Of a stretch of 64,000 nucleotides of DNA, positions 22,651 to 35,100 are shown in pieces. The stretch comes from Anisus vortex. Taxonomy: Eukaryota > Mollusca > Gastropoda > Planorbidae. Position numbers and translations under genes: made by a program. Each line of letters opens with the position of its first letter. The first letter of the stretch is position 1. The stretch spans positions 49,113,474-49,177,473 of the forward strand of contig OX421497.1 of NCBI GenBank assembly GCA_949126835.1. The letters run 5' to 3'. A model generated the notes under the pieces. It was not told the DNA's origin and did not search any database. It worked only from the letters and a program-made list of their open reading frames with translations.

Positions 22651-22945
22651 AGTTCATGTAACTATATTGAATACTTCATTCATCAGCAGATATATACTTC
22701 ACTCTATTTAGTTCATGTAACTATATTGAATACTTCATTCATCAGCAGATATATACTTCACTCTATTTAGTTCATGTAACTATATTGAATACTTCATTCA
22801 TCAGCAGATATATACTTCACTCTATTTAGTTCATGTAACTATATTGAATACTTCATTCATCAGCAGATATATACTTCACTCTATTTAGTTCATGTAACTA
22901 TATTGAATACTTCATTCATCAGCAGATATATACTTCACTCTATTT
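22651..22945. repeat. 59-bp tandem repeat (5 copies)
   Basis: Five near-identical 59-bp units starting AGTTCATGTAACTATATTGA at 22651, 22710, 22769, 22828 and 22887. The array ends just downstream, in gene sense, of the putative DNAJC8 poly(A) signal. Confidence 0.95.
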
Positions 22946-22953
22946 ACATTGTA

Positions 22954-22959
22954 TTTATT
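22954..22959 (-). terminator. Candidate poly(A) signal of DNAJC8
   Basis: AATAAA on the minus strand about 100 bases after the DNAJC8 stop codon. It is the first canonical hexamer seen downstream, which would give a short 3' UTR. Confidence 0.5.
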
Positions 22960-23061
22960 TACACACCCACTAGACAATCATGGACAATCCTAATTGTGGG
23001 ATTGGACAAATACAATTAACTGTGATGTAAGTGAATATATACCCAGTTCAATGCGCATTTG

Positions 23062-23169
23062 CTATCGTTTCTCTGCTTTAAGCTTGGGAGGTTTTAAATT
23101 TCCTTTTGACGTCTTTTTAGCTTTCTTATTCCAACTTCTCCAACTATCAACTCGGCCAGTACGGCTTTC
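23062..23169 (-). CDS. DNAJC8: DNAJC8 exon 9 and stop
   Basis: 35 codons plus TAG: ESRTGRVDSWRSWNKKAKK and a basic tail ending PPKLKAEKR. Matches human ESRDGRVDSWRNF...LRPPKVK. Acceptor TTTTCAG. Confidence 0.95.
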   Translation of the reverse strand, partial: ESRTGRVDSWRSWNKKAKKTSKGNLKPPKLKAEKR

Positions 23170-26100
23170 CTGAAAAGAGTTGGGGAATCAAAGTTTAAAA
23201 TTATTAGAAAGCTTCTTTAGAAGAAATATAAACTAAAAATATTTTTTTTTTATAAAGAACAAAAACCTTAAAAAAATATTTTTACACCTTAACCCACAAA
23301 CTGTGGACGGCATATTTTTTCAGCCGCACTTCCCGTTCCGTAGTGTGGCTGCCAAAAAAATCGGCCGATCAAAATTACGATGAAATAGCAATTTCCAATA
23401 GAGTATTTTAGAAAAACTATAGCTACTTCCTTTTACTAATTAATAAACTTAATTTTTTGCGCTCTTCTGCGCGATTTTCATAATTTTGATGTTGTTTTCA
23501 CGATGATGGTTTTCAAACTATTTTGCGCTAGCCATTTTTAGTGAAATGCAAGTTGCTATAGCTGGACCATCAGGCTTACGTAATTAAACAGTTATGAATA
23601 TTTAAGTGATGATATATTGATTCAGAAGATGATTTTTCAACTTCATATGAAAATAATATTAGTATTAGTTTAGGTTCATCTTTTAGTGAGTTGGAAAGCT
23701 GAAATCCGATGCTTTAGTGTAGGCGCGCCTAGGCCTAGAACTAAATAAGATGTCGCCCGAAAATCGGTACCCTTTAGTACCTATTATTATTGATTATAGA
23801 CCATTGTGGCAATTCATTAAACAAAAAATGGATGTTATTCAGTCTTCTAATACTATTTTTTTATCAAATTAAATCATTTTAGACAAGCTTTTGTCATTTT
23901 TTGTGTTGATTTCTACTTTTTTATGTCCGTAATGTCATACTTTGTTGTTTTCAAATAATTAGAGATATCGGGACAAATATTTTGTTCAAAGGTTATTAAT
24001 GTCAGAAACCAATGTAAATAGTACATTTTCTAAAAGGTAAATAAAATAGCTATTATATTCAAAAACAATTTTAATAATGTGCCAATCAAGGAGTTAGAGG
24101 TAATTAAAAAGAAGATTTTTGTTTCATTCTTCATTCTTGACCACTCTAAGGTCAAGGCCATGGCAAAATTATTATTTTTTATTAAATTTTCGCCATTCAT
24201 TCTACTTTAAAAAAATATAATTTATGGGGTGTAGCAATAGTATTAGCATGTCAATAATTACATTTTCAAAGGTACCCAAAAAGCTCTTAAAAGCCCCAAC
24301 ACTACACAATGATTCTATACCACAGTTCGGGGGTTAAAAAGTGAAGTTGCTTTCAGTAAAGTACACTTCACCAGTTTCTGTGGCTGCAGTATGAAATGGA
24401 ATTGTGTAATCAGCACAATGCCTAGTTGTCCAGCAAAGAATGTCCTTTCAACCTAAGAAGAAATCCTGGCTTGTACCAGAAATTTTACCTGAGACTTTCA
24501 GGTTAGAAAAAGAAGGGAGGAAAAAAATCAAAGATAACACCTACCAACTACAAAACTTCAACTCCTAACACCTGCCAACTACAAAACTTTAACTCCTAAC
24601 ACCTGCCAACTACAAAACTTCAACTCCTAACACCTGCCAACTACAAAACTTCAACTCCTAACACCTGCCAACTACAAAACTTTAACTCCTAACACCTGCC
24701 AACTACAAAACTTCAACTCCTAACACCTACCAACTACAAAACTTCAACTCCTAACACCTGCCAACTATCAAAGTTACAATCAATTCAAATTTTGATAAAT
24801 TCACTTCTGAAAAAAATATTCTAGTTAAAAAACAAAATATTTTTTTAGTACATTTCAAATTTTACTGATAAATTCCAGGTGGTTTTAAATTTCCCTTATT
24901 TTTTAGAGCCTTTTTTCTATTGAATTGGCAGATAAATCTACCTGTTTAACAATACAGAATGACAAAGTAGTGACAAAGTATGGAGTGCTTGTGCTGTACC
25001 CAGGAGTGACAAAGTATGGAGTGCTTGTGCTGTAGCCAGGAGTGACAAAGTATGGAGCGCTTGTTCTGTACCCAGGAGTCGGTACCCAAAGAGTTGTCTC
25101 TGGGCCTTGTGGTGCAATCTTCAGCTAGGAGGCAGAGATGGAGGCCATTAGACATGCCATCAGGGTAATCTGGAAATGGTTTGAAGAGGATCAGAAGTGG
25201 TAGCCGATAGAGCTTTCTTCACCGATAGAGCTGTCTTCACTGAATAGAGCTGTCGTCACTGATAGAGCTGTCTTCACTGAATAGAGCTGTCTTCACTGAA
25301 TAGCGCTGTCTTCACTGATAGAGCTGTCTTCCTTAATAGAGCTGTCTTCACTGAATAGAGCTGTCTTTGCTGAATAGAGCTGTCTTCACTGAATAGAGCT
25401 GTCTTAACTGAATAGAGCTGTCTTCACTGAATATAGCTGTCTTCACTGAATATAGCTGTCTTCACTGAATAGAGCTGTCTTCACTGATAGAGCTGTCTTC
25501 ACTGAATAGAGCTGTCTTCACTGAATAGAGCTGTCTTCACTGAATAGAGCTGTCTTCACTGAAAAGAGCTGTATTCACTGAATAGAGCTGTCTTCACTGA
25601 ATAGAGCTGTCTTCACTGAATAGAGCTGTCTTCACTGAATAGAGCTGTCTTGACTGAAAGAGCTCTCTTCACTGATGCACTTTCAGTGCTCCAGGCCATT
25701 GACGGCTTGGGAACCTGGCCCAAGCAACTCTCTTGGCTATTTCAGATGTGATCTCTAGGCACAGAGTGATAGTCAACCTCCAGTGGATACTGGGTCATGA
25801 AGGGTCTCTGGAAACAAAATAGGGGACTTCTTAGCCAAGAAGGCCAAGTCATCATCAGAACATTATAAAGTTATTTATAGATGTGACAGTAACAACAATA
25901 GAGGTAGTAAAAATCTCCTATTTTGTATTACTACAAAGGATCCAAAAAGGTTATCCAAAACACACAAATATGAATTAAATAACTTTCTTTAAAACTGATC
26001 CAATTTTCTTCATAACACTTAGTAGGTGTTTGTAGCGTAAATGTGAATGTAGTAATTGGTGCGCAAGAGAATGCACATTGTGAACGAAATAGTGATGACG

Positions 26101-29100
26101 TCAGTTGTTTTGTGGGTACACATGTTTTGGTTAGAAGAGATAGCAACGGGGTTAGTATAGGCTAGTAGTTTGTTGAGGCCGGTTGTATTGATATAGAGGA
26201 CGGTCTTAATAGATAATTGTTTGGCTGTTAGAATTACTGTTTTATACATCGCATCTTTGCATGTTATTTGGTAATTAAAGTTTGATTATTGTTTACTAGA
26301 TTGAGAGTTATTATCTGATGTCATTGTTACGCACCCTGAGTAGTAAGAGAGCTAGCCGTGGTTGGATATAAGAATACCTCTATGTGATGTTTACAGTTAC
26401 ATAGAGAAGACAGACGTAACATATTGGCAGCCCAACATGAAATACAGCCTAACGTGAAATACAGCCTAGGGACTATGTGCACAACAAAAGTGAAGAAAGG
26501 GAATTTGAGGAAAAAGCTAAAGACAAAGAAAAGGCAGAAAAAGAGAAAGAAAGGGAATCTAAAGAAAGGGAACTGAAATTGCAGTTGGAAATACTGAATA
26601 GACAGGCCGAGATAAACATGAATGTTGGCATTGTATCTGCGCCGCTAGTAGTGGGAGGTAGGAGAGAAGATAGGGGGTTGTTAAATGCAATGGCCAGGTT
26701 TACGATGCAGACATACAATGAAAAAGTGTGTGATATAGACACCTATATAAGGAAATTTGAGAGGGAAATTGAGTTAAATAGGTTTCTGGAGGACCATTGG
26801 TCGGGGTTGTTGGGGAGAGGTTTCTCATCGGAAATCCCTTCGAAAATTTGCTTAGAACAAAAAGAGTACATACATGCTAAGACACAACTGCTTATTCATT
26901 ACGGCAGTACAGAGGCCAATTATAGAAAAAAATTCTTTGAAATTGTATTAAATCAATCGAGTGATCCCAGGGATTATTTTGATATGTTGGAAAATGCTTT
27001 AGACAAATGGTTGCAATGCGCAAAAGTAAACAATACAGTTGAGGATTTAAAGAGGTTTTTTATCATGGATAGGGCTATTCATACACTGGACACTGGGTTA
27101 AAGGCATTCATACAAGAAAGAGTACCTAAAACTATTGATGAATCGGTGAAATTGATTAGGAATTATAAGTTGGCTCACCCAAATGCACCAGTTTCAAATA
27201 AAGATATTAGCCAGGAGATAGTGTGTTTCAGCAGGTATAATAATAATCAGCCCATGAGAAGAGTTAGGCGTAAATCATTGGATGGTAGGAAGGGTTTTCA
27301 GTGTTTTATATGTGGAAAAGAAAATCATTTGGCTAGGAACTGTAGAGATAGGACTCAAAGAAAAACATATTGTTACATATGTAAGTCACATTACCATAAT
27401 GATAGAGAGTGTAAACAAAATAATGGTAGCGTGGGGAACAAAGGCAGTAACTATTTTGGGAATGATAAAGATAGGAAAGATCATAGGAAGCATAAAGAGA
27501 ACAGAAATGGTAATGATCATTGTAATGCTATTGTGTCAGGGAAACAGGGTATTCAATTGTACCCTGGATATGTAAATAATAGGCCGGTGAATACTTTGAG
27601 AGACAGTGGTAGTTCTGTTGTATGTTTAAAATCTGAATTTGTGAGGGCAGATCAATATACAGGGGATTTTGGGAAATGCCAATCTTTTGATGGGAGATAC
27701 ATAAATTTACCAAAAGCATATGTGGATATAGACACACCATTTTTGAAGGGAAATATATTGACATATGTTGTTGAAAGAGCACCAATAGATTTAATTGTAG
27801 GAAATGTAGAGGGAGTTAAGTGTTGTTCGGATGAAGAAATAGAAAAATGGAAAGAAGAAAATTGCACAGGAATACATAGGAGTAGTGAAAAGGAATGCCA
27901 TAGTAATATGATTGTCAGTCATGAGTTGGTTAGTGATAATAGTGTAGCTATAGAACAATGTGAACATATTACTGATAGCAATGAAATGGATCAGGGAGAT
28001 AGAGAAGTAGAAAACATAAAGGAAAGTGAAAATAACATAAATAATAATGTTATTGAAGGAGATATCAACAGTTTACAAATAGATAAAATGACATTAGCTA
28101 GAGAACAAAGGGAAGATCCTGAGTTAGAGGGATTATTTAAAGCAGCAATGAAAACAAATAAATCAGGGGGCAAAGCTCATTTCATAATAGACAAAGAAAC
28201 AAATATATTGATCAGAATAGCACATGATGAAGGGAAAGATTTAAAACAGGTGGTAATTCCAATGAAATATAGAGGCATGATTTTGGATTTAGCTCATTCA
28301 TGGTGGATATTTGTTCTAGATGGGTTGAGGCTATTCCACTTAAAAGAATAGAGGCTAAAGATATAACACAGTGTTTGTATCTTATATTTACTAGAATTGG
28401 GTTTCCAAATGAAGTTATTTCAGACAGGGGTACACAGTTTACATCAAGTTTAACAAAAGAATTTTTGGAAATGTTTGGGGTAAAACAAAAATTCACTACA
28501 CCATATCACCCTCAGTGTAATGGGATGTGCGAGAGGTTTAATAAAACTTTGAAAGAATCTTTGTCAAAAATATCAAACGATAAACCAAAGGATTGGGATT
28601 TGGTTATTCCATCCATTTTATTTTCTTATAGGGAAACCAAACATGAAAGTACAGGGTTTTCACCTTTTCAATTGGTTTATGGTGCCAATCCTAGAGGACC
28701 CATGGCAATTTTTAAGGATTTAGTGGATAGTGGTGAAAAGGGAAATGATAAATCTGCTTATGAAATGGTGATAGAAACCAGAGAAAATATCATAAAATCT
28801 TGTGAAATAGCTAATAAAAACACAGAAAAGAAACACATGATGTGTTATGATAGAATTAATAAAAATAGAAAATTGAGAGTATTAAAACCTGATGACTTAG
28901 TGTTAGTTTTGTTGCCCAGTAAAGAAAACAAGTTTTTTACACAGTGGTTGGGACCATATAAGGTTACTAGACAAATTAATGATGTAGATTATGAGGTGTT
29001 GGTTAAGGATAAACTAAAAGTGTTGCACATTGATTTGCTAAAAAAATATTTTGAGGAACCTTTGGAGATTGTTAGTGGACAGGACACTAATGGTAGATTG

Positions 29101-32100
29101 TGCTGTGGTATATTGGTTGAAGATGGGGAGGAAGAAGATACCAAAGTGATACAAACAGTAGAAATTAAGAAAAAACAATCAGAGAAAGATGTAGATTTGT
29201 CTAAATTAGAAGTAGATAAAAGGTTAAAGGTTAAGGAATTAATGCAGGAGTATGAGGAAATATTTTAAGATTTACCAGGGCATACTAGAGTTATTGAACA
29301 TGACATTGTGTTGACAGATAATAAACCAATAAGAATGAAACAATATCCAGTACCTATACACTTTGAAAAAGAATTGAAAAAAGAAATAGATGAGTTGTTA
29401 CTTATGGGTATGATAGAACCATCAGACTCACCTTATGCATCACCTATGGTACTGATAAGAAAAAAAGATGGGACACTTAGACTTTGTGTAGATTATAGAA
29501 AATTAAATAAGATTACTCAGTTTGATGCTTATCCAATGGGGCACATGGAAGTCATGTTTACTAAGTTGGCTAATGCTAGGATTTTTACAAAGCTGGACAT
29601 GTCAAAGGGTTATTATCAGATATCACTCACTGATAGATCTAAACCCTTTACAAGTTTTATCACTCCTTTTGGTTTATTCCAATGGAATGTCATGAGTTTT
29701 GGTTTGGTTAACGCTCCGGCTACATTTAACAGGATGATGAATACTTTGTTTGGGCATAGGGATGATGTAATTTTTTATCTGGATGACATATGTATTTTCA
29801 GCAACTCTTGGGAGGAGCATTTGAAGAGTTTAAAGGAAAGTTTTCAGATATTGAGAGATAATAACTTAACTATAAAGCCCACAAAAATTGAAATAGGGTT
29901 GGAGGAAATAACTTTCCTGGGACATAAAATTGCTGGTAATTCTATTAAGCCTTTGGATGAGACAGTTTCCAGGATTTTAAATATACAGATACCTAAAACT
30001 AAAAAGGAAGTTAGGAGTTTATTAGGTTTATGTAATTTTTACAGAAAGTTCATTTCAAATTTTGCTAACATAACTGATCCATTGACAAAATTAATAAAAA
30101 AGGGAGAACCTAACAAAATCAAATGGTCAGAAGAATGCAATAGGGCATTGGAATTAATTCAGAAGGTGTTTTCAAATAAACCGATTCTTAGAATTCCTGA
30201 TGTGAACAAACCTTTTGTATTGTGCACTGATGCATCAAATACTGCAGTTGCGGGATGTTTGGCACAGGAATATAATGGTATTTTACACCCTGTACAATAT
30301 ATTAGCAGGAAACTTAGAAAAGGGGAACTTAGGTATGCCACGGTGGAAAAAGAGGGACTTGCAATTGTTTGGAGTATAATTAAATTTGATAGATATTTAT
30401 TGGGGGTACATTTTACACTGTGTACTGATCATGCTCCTTTGGCATTTATTACTTCAAAGAAATTAAAGAATGGAAGGGTTGATAGGTGGAGTTTGATTTT
30501 ACAGGACTATAACTTTACGGTGCAAACGATACCTGGGAAGCAGAATATAGTGGCTGACTGTCTTTCTAGATGTACATAGTTATATTTACAGTTGTATTGG
30601 TGTTTATCGTATGTTTTAACATTTACACCAGATTTCTTTTTCGCGTTACGTGTTTAGTGTATTAAAATGTTTGTTCAGTTACTATAATGGGTTACATTTT
30701 GTGTTTTTCCATAGCTTGGTCTGTGAGAGGACGGGTTCGGATGATCCGGAAGTGTCTTCAGTTGTTGCTTAGTATGGGTCGTTTGTCCTAAAACATCTAT
30801 AAAAAAACTGCTTAATACTGGAAAGCCATTCTGGTACGTCACCACCGTTCGTTATTCGTTTGGGATTTGAATCGTGATGTCAAAGGACTGATTCTCACTA
30901 AGGGTTATATTTATATAACTATGCATCCAGGTGAAATGACATGGCTTATGGATGTGTGTTCTTCATATTACAATACGAGTTAATGTACAGTGGAACTACA
31001 GGTTTATGAACTATAAGACAATTATAACTAAGTGGTACAGAAGAAATGGAACTGAATGGCGTTTTTTTTAATAAACTGGAATAGGACTGGATTCAATTGT
31101 ACTTGAAATAAATGGACCAAATTGACAAGGTTGATTAGTGTTGTGATTTTTCAAACAACGTCATCATAACAGACTCGCTATAACGAACATTGTTGTTAAT
31201 TGGATTAATTAAGCTTATTATTTAATATAATAATTGGTTGATATTGATGTTAAATGATTTTGAGTATGAATCTTGATTATATATATATTTGATTATATAT
31301 GTGGTAGATTGGGTAGTATTTTGTGTATGAAATACAGGAAATTGTATATAATAGAAATATGAAAAAAAATTGTAAACAATTTTTTTTTAGGGGGTGAAGG
31401 GGGTAATGTAGCGTAAATGTGAATGTAGTAATTGGTGCGCAAGAGAATGCACATTGTGAACGAAATAGTGATGACGTCAGTTGTTTTGTGGGTACACATG
31501 TTTTGGTTAGAAGAGATAGCAACGGGGTTAGTATAGGCTAGTAGTTTGTTGAGACCGGTTGTATTGATATAGAGGACGGTCTTAATAGTTAATTGTTTGG
31601 CTGTTAGAATTACTGTTTTATACATCGCATCTTTGCATGTTATTTGGTAATTAAAGTTTGATTATTGTTTACTACATTGAGAGTTATTATCTGATGTCAT
31701 TGTTACGCACCCTGAGTAGTAAGAGAGCTAGCCGTGGTTGGATATAAGAATACCTCTATGTGATGTTTACAGTTACATAGAGCAGACAGACGTAACAGTG
31801 TTACTCCGGAACTAGAACTAGTTAATTTCTCACCTCAAAATTCTTCTGCCATTCCTTCTCCATTTTCTTTTTCTCTTCTTCAGCAGCCTCTTCTTCTGCT
31901 TTCCGTTTTCTTAAATACAAATTTGTGTTTAGTTTACAAAATATATACACTTGAATGACTGAAGAAAAATATTCTGTGACTTGTTATAAAGACTTACCTG
32001 TCATGCATATCTTTAGCTTCCCTTTCTTGTCTCAATCTTTCCAGATCAGCAAACAGTTTACAGGTCTGTACATAGATGGCATGTTTGTACTGTAAAAAAA

Positions 32101-35100
32101 TTGATTAGTGTGTCAACATTAGAGATGTACATTTGAATTATACTTATTCACCACAACCAAAGAATTCCTTTATCCATGCTTTTAGTAGAGTTTACATTTG
32201 GTGTGTGTTTTAATGCTGTTGTATTTCTAGTAGTAAAACCACTGAATCAAGCATGACCTTATATTACTAATTGGCTTGTTTGTAGCATATTGAATTGAGT
32301 GATTTACTTTGGTAAATTTTGGTACTTAAGTATCACTTCTGTACTCATGGGCCTCAAAGTTAGCGGTGTGTAAACCGCAGATACGATCACCATAACATTA
32401 CAGCAGCAGGCAAACGCATGGGGGGGGGACATCATGGGGGTGACAACTCCCACAGTGGATCAGGGTGACCTGCTATCCATTGCACACCGGGTAGTCCTGT
32501 GGCCCCTGTGGGGAGGTAGAAAGGATGATGCTAACCCGTCTCAAAGGCCCTCCTAGTGCCTGGGGGGAGGTAGAAAGGATGATGCTAACCCTTCTCAAAG
32601 ACCCTCCTGGTGCCTGTGGGTAGGTAGAAAGGATGATGCTAACCAGAAGACCCTCCTGGTGCCTGTGCCTATAGTAAAGGATTTGTGCAACCGAGGGACA
32701 TTGCAGATATACGGGCGAGCAACCACAATAATGATCCTAGGGGACTCCGCAGTGAATAATAAGCGGGGCTGCGGAAACCTTCCCTGTTGCACAGCATGCC
32801 ACAACTTCAGTGTGTTGTGTGGTGGCTGGAGCCCAGACAGATCTTTAGTGTGTCCTCACTCCTAATACATTAAATTAAATTAAAATTAAATTGGTTACTT
32901 ATATAGCGCTTCTATCCAAGCTATTTCAGCATGCTCAGTGCGCTCTGTAAACACACTGCTGCCTGCTGGCGCAAATATGTTTACAGGCCCAAAACTCCTG
33001 CAGGGCGACAGGGATCCGTCGGTGGCCGGGCTAGAACCCGCGACGTGTCAGATGGTTTTTGGTTGACAGTCCGGTGAACTAACCGCTAGGCCAGCCGGCT
33101 TCACATCCTGGACTATAGAATAATAGAGCCCTTTGGCCTTGTCAGTTTTTTTTTAAACAGATTTATAAATTCGGTACTTTAGTATCGGTATATTGATGAA
33201 TTTTTTTAAGCAGTTAAATGTACTTATCTTGATTCAAAATATACAGCAGGTTTTTACATTAAGTGTGTTTATAAGAAAATATTCACTCTTCTTTCTTTGA
33301 TCTCTCTATATATAAAGTACACTTTTTATATGTTGTCCTGTTGAGAAGGATTTTATGGTTCCTTTCAAGAGAGAGAGAGAGAAAGTCTAGCACGTATAAT
33401 AGTTTAAGTGTTAGGTTACCAAAAAGTACACAAGAAATTTGTGAGCCCAAAAGCCCTAGACCTAACTTTTAAAATTAAATTGATGTTTTTTTAACCTGAG
33501 CCATACTCAAAATATTCATAGATTCCCTTTTAGAATTGCCTGTGTAACAACCTTCTCTATATCATCTTCATTCAAATGTTTATAATTACCTTCTCTATAT
33601 GATCTTCATTCTAATGTTTTTAATTACCTTCTCTATATCATCTTCATTCTAATGTTTATAATTACCTTCTCTATATGAACTTCATTCAAATGTTTATAAT
33701 TACCTTCTCTATATGATCTTCATTCTAATGTTTATAATTACCTTCTCTATATGATCTTCATTCTAATGTTTATAATTACCTTCTCTAAATCATCTTCATT
33801 CTAATGTTTTTAATTACATTCTCTATATCATCTTCATTCTAATGTTTATAATTACCTTCTCTATATGATCTTCATTCTAATGTTTATAATTACCTTCTCT
33901 ATATCTTCATTCAAATGTTTATAATTACCTTCTCTATATCTTCATTCAAATGTTTATAATTACCTTCTCTATATGATCTTCATTCAAATGTTTATAATTA
34001 CCTTCTCTATATCTTCATTCAAATGTTTATAACTACCTTCTCTATATCTTCATTCTAATGTTTATAATTACCTTCTCTATATGATCTTCATTCAAATGTT
34101 TATAATTACCTTCTCTATATCTTCATTCTAATGTTTATAATTACCTTCTCTATATGATCTTCATTCTAATGTTTATAATTACCTTCTCTAAATCATCTTC
34201 ATTCTAATGTTTATAATTACCTTCTCTATATCTTCATTCAAATGTTTATAATTACCTTCTCTATATGATCTTCATTCTAATGTTTATAATTACCTTTTCT
34301 ATATGATCTTCATTCTAATGTTTATATTTACCTTCTCTATATGATCTTCATTCTAATAGTTATAATTACCTTCTCTAAATCATCTTCATTCAAATGTTTA
34401 TAATTACCTTCTCTATATGATCTTCATTCTAATGTTTAGAATTACCTTTTCTATATCTTCATTCTAATGTTTATAATTACCTACTCTATATGATCTTCAT
34501 TCTAATGTTTATAATTACCTTCTCTATATCATCTTCATTCTAATGTTTATAATTACCTTCTCTATATGATCTTCATTCTAATGTTTATAATTACCTTCTC
34601 TAAATGATCTTCATTCTAATGTTTATAATTACCTTCTCTATATGATCTTCATTCTAATGTTTATAATTACCTTCTCTAAATCATCTTCATTCTAATGTTT
34701 ATAATTACCTACTCTATATGATCTTCATTCTAATGTTTATAATTACCTTCTCTACATGATCTTCATTCTAATGTTTATAATTACCTTCTCTAAATCATCT
34801 TCATTCTAATGTTTATAATTACCTTCTCTATATGATCTTCATTCTAATGTTTATAATTACCTTCTCTATATGATCTTCATTCTAATGTTTATAATTACCT
34901 TCTCTATATGATCTTCATTCTAATGTTTATAATTACCTTTTCTATATGATCTTCATTCAAATGTTTATAATTACCTTCTCTATATGATCTTCATTCTAAT
35001 GTTTATAATTACCTTCTCTATATCATCTTCATTCTAATGTTTATAATTACCTTTTCTATATGATCTTCATTCAAATGTTTATAATTACCTTCTCTATATG

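Larger units (their letters stand above)
26031..31797 (+). mobile_element. Ty3/gypsy-type LTR retrotransposon with integrase upstream of RT (Gmr1-like order)
   Basis: A 5,767-bp element with two 391-bp LTRs (26031-26421 and 31407-31797; about 4 mismatches by eye). The target duplication GTGTT at 26026-26030 and 31798-31802 is perfect. Primer-binding-site-like TGGCAGCCCAACATG starts at 26425, and a polypurine tract lies at 31389-31403. Gene order is gag, protease, integrase, reverse transcriptase, RNase H. Integrase before RT is the Ty1/copia-like order that defines Gmr1-type members of Ty3/gypsy. No envelope-like frame is present. The copy is defective: the integrase N-terminal half is deleted with a frame change, and a stop separates integrase from RT. 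It sits antisense in DNAJC8 intron 8, about 30 bases from the exon 8 donor. Confidence 0.92.

Noticed and set aside
26477..30579. Endogenous retrovirus with envelope
   Set aside because: After RNase H there are ~800 bases with no substantial frame and no envelope-like sequence; gene order fits an LTR retrotransposon.
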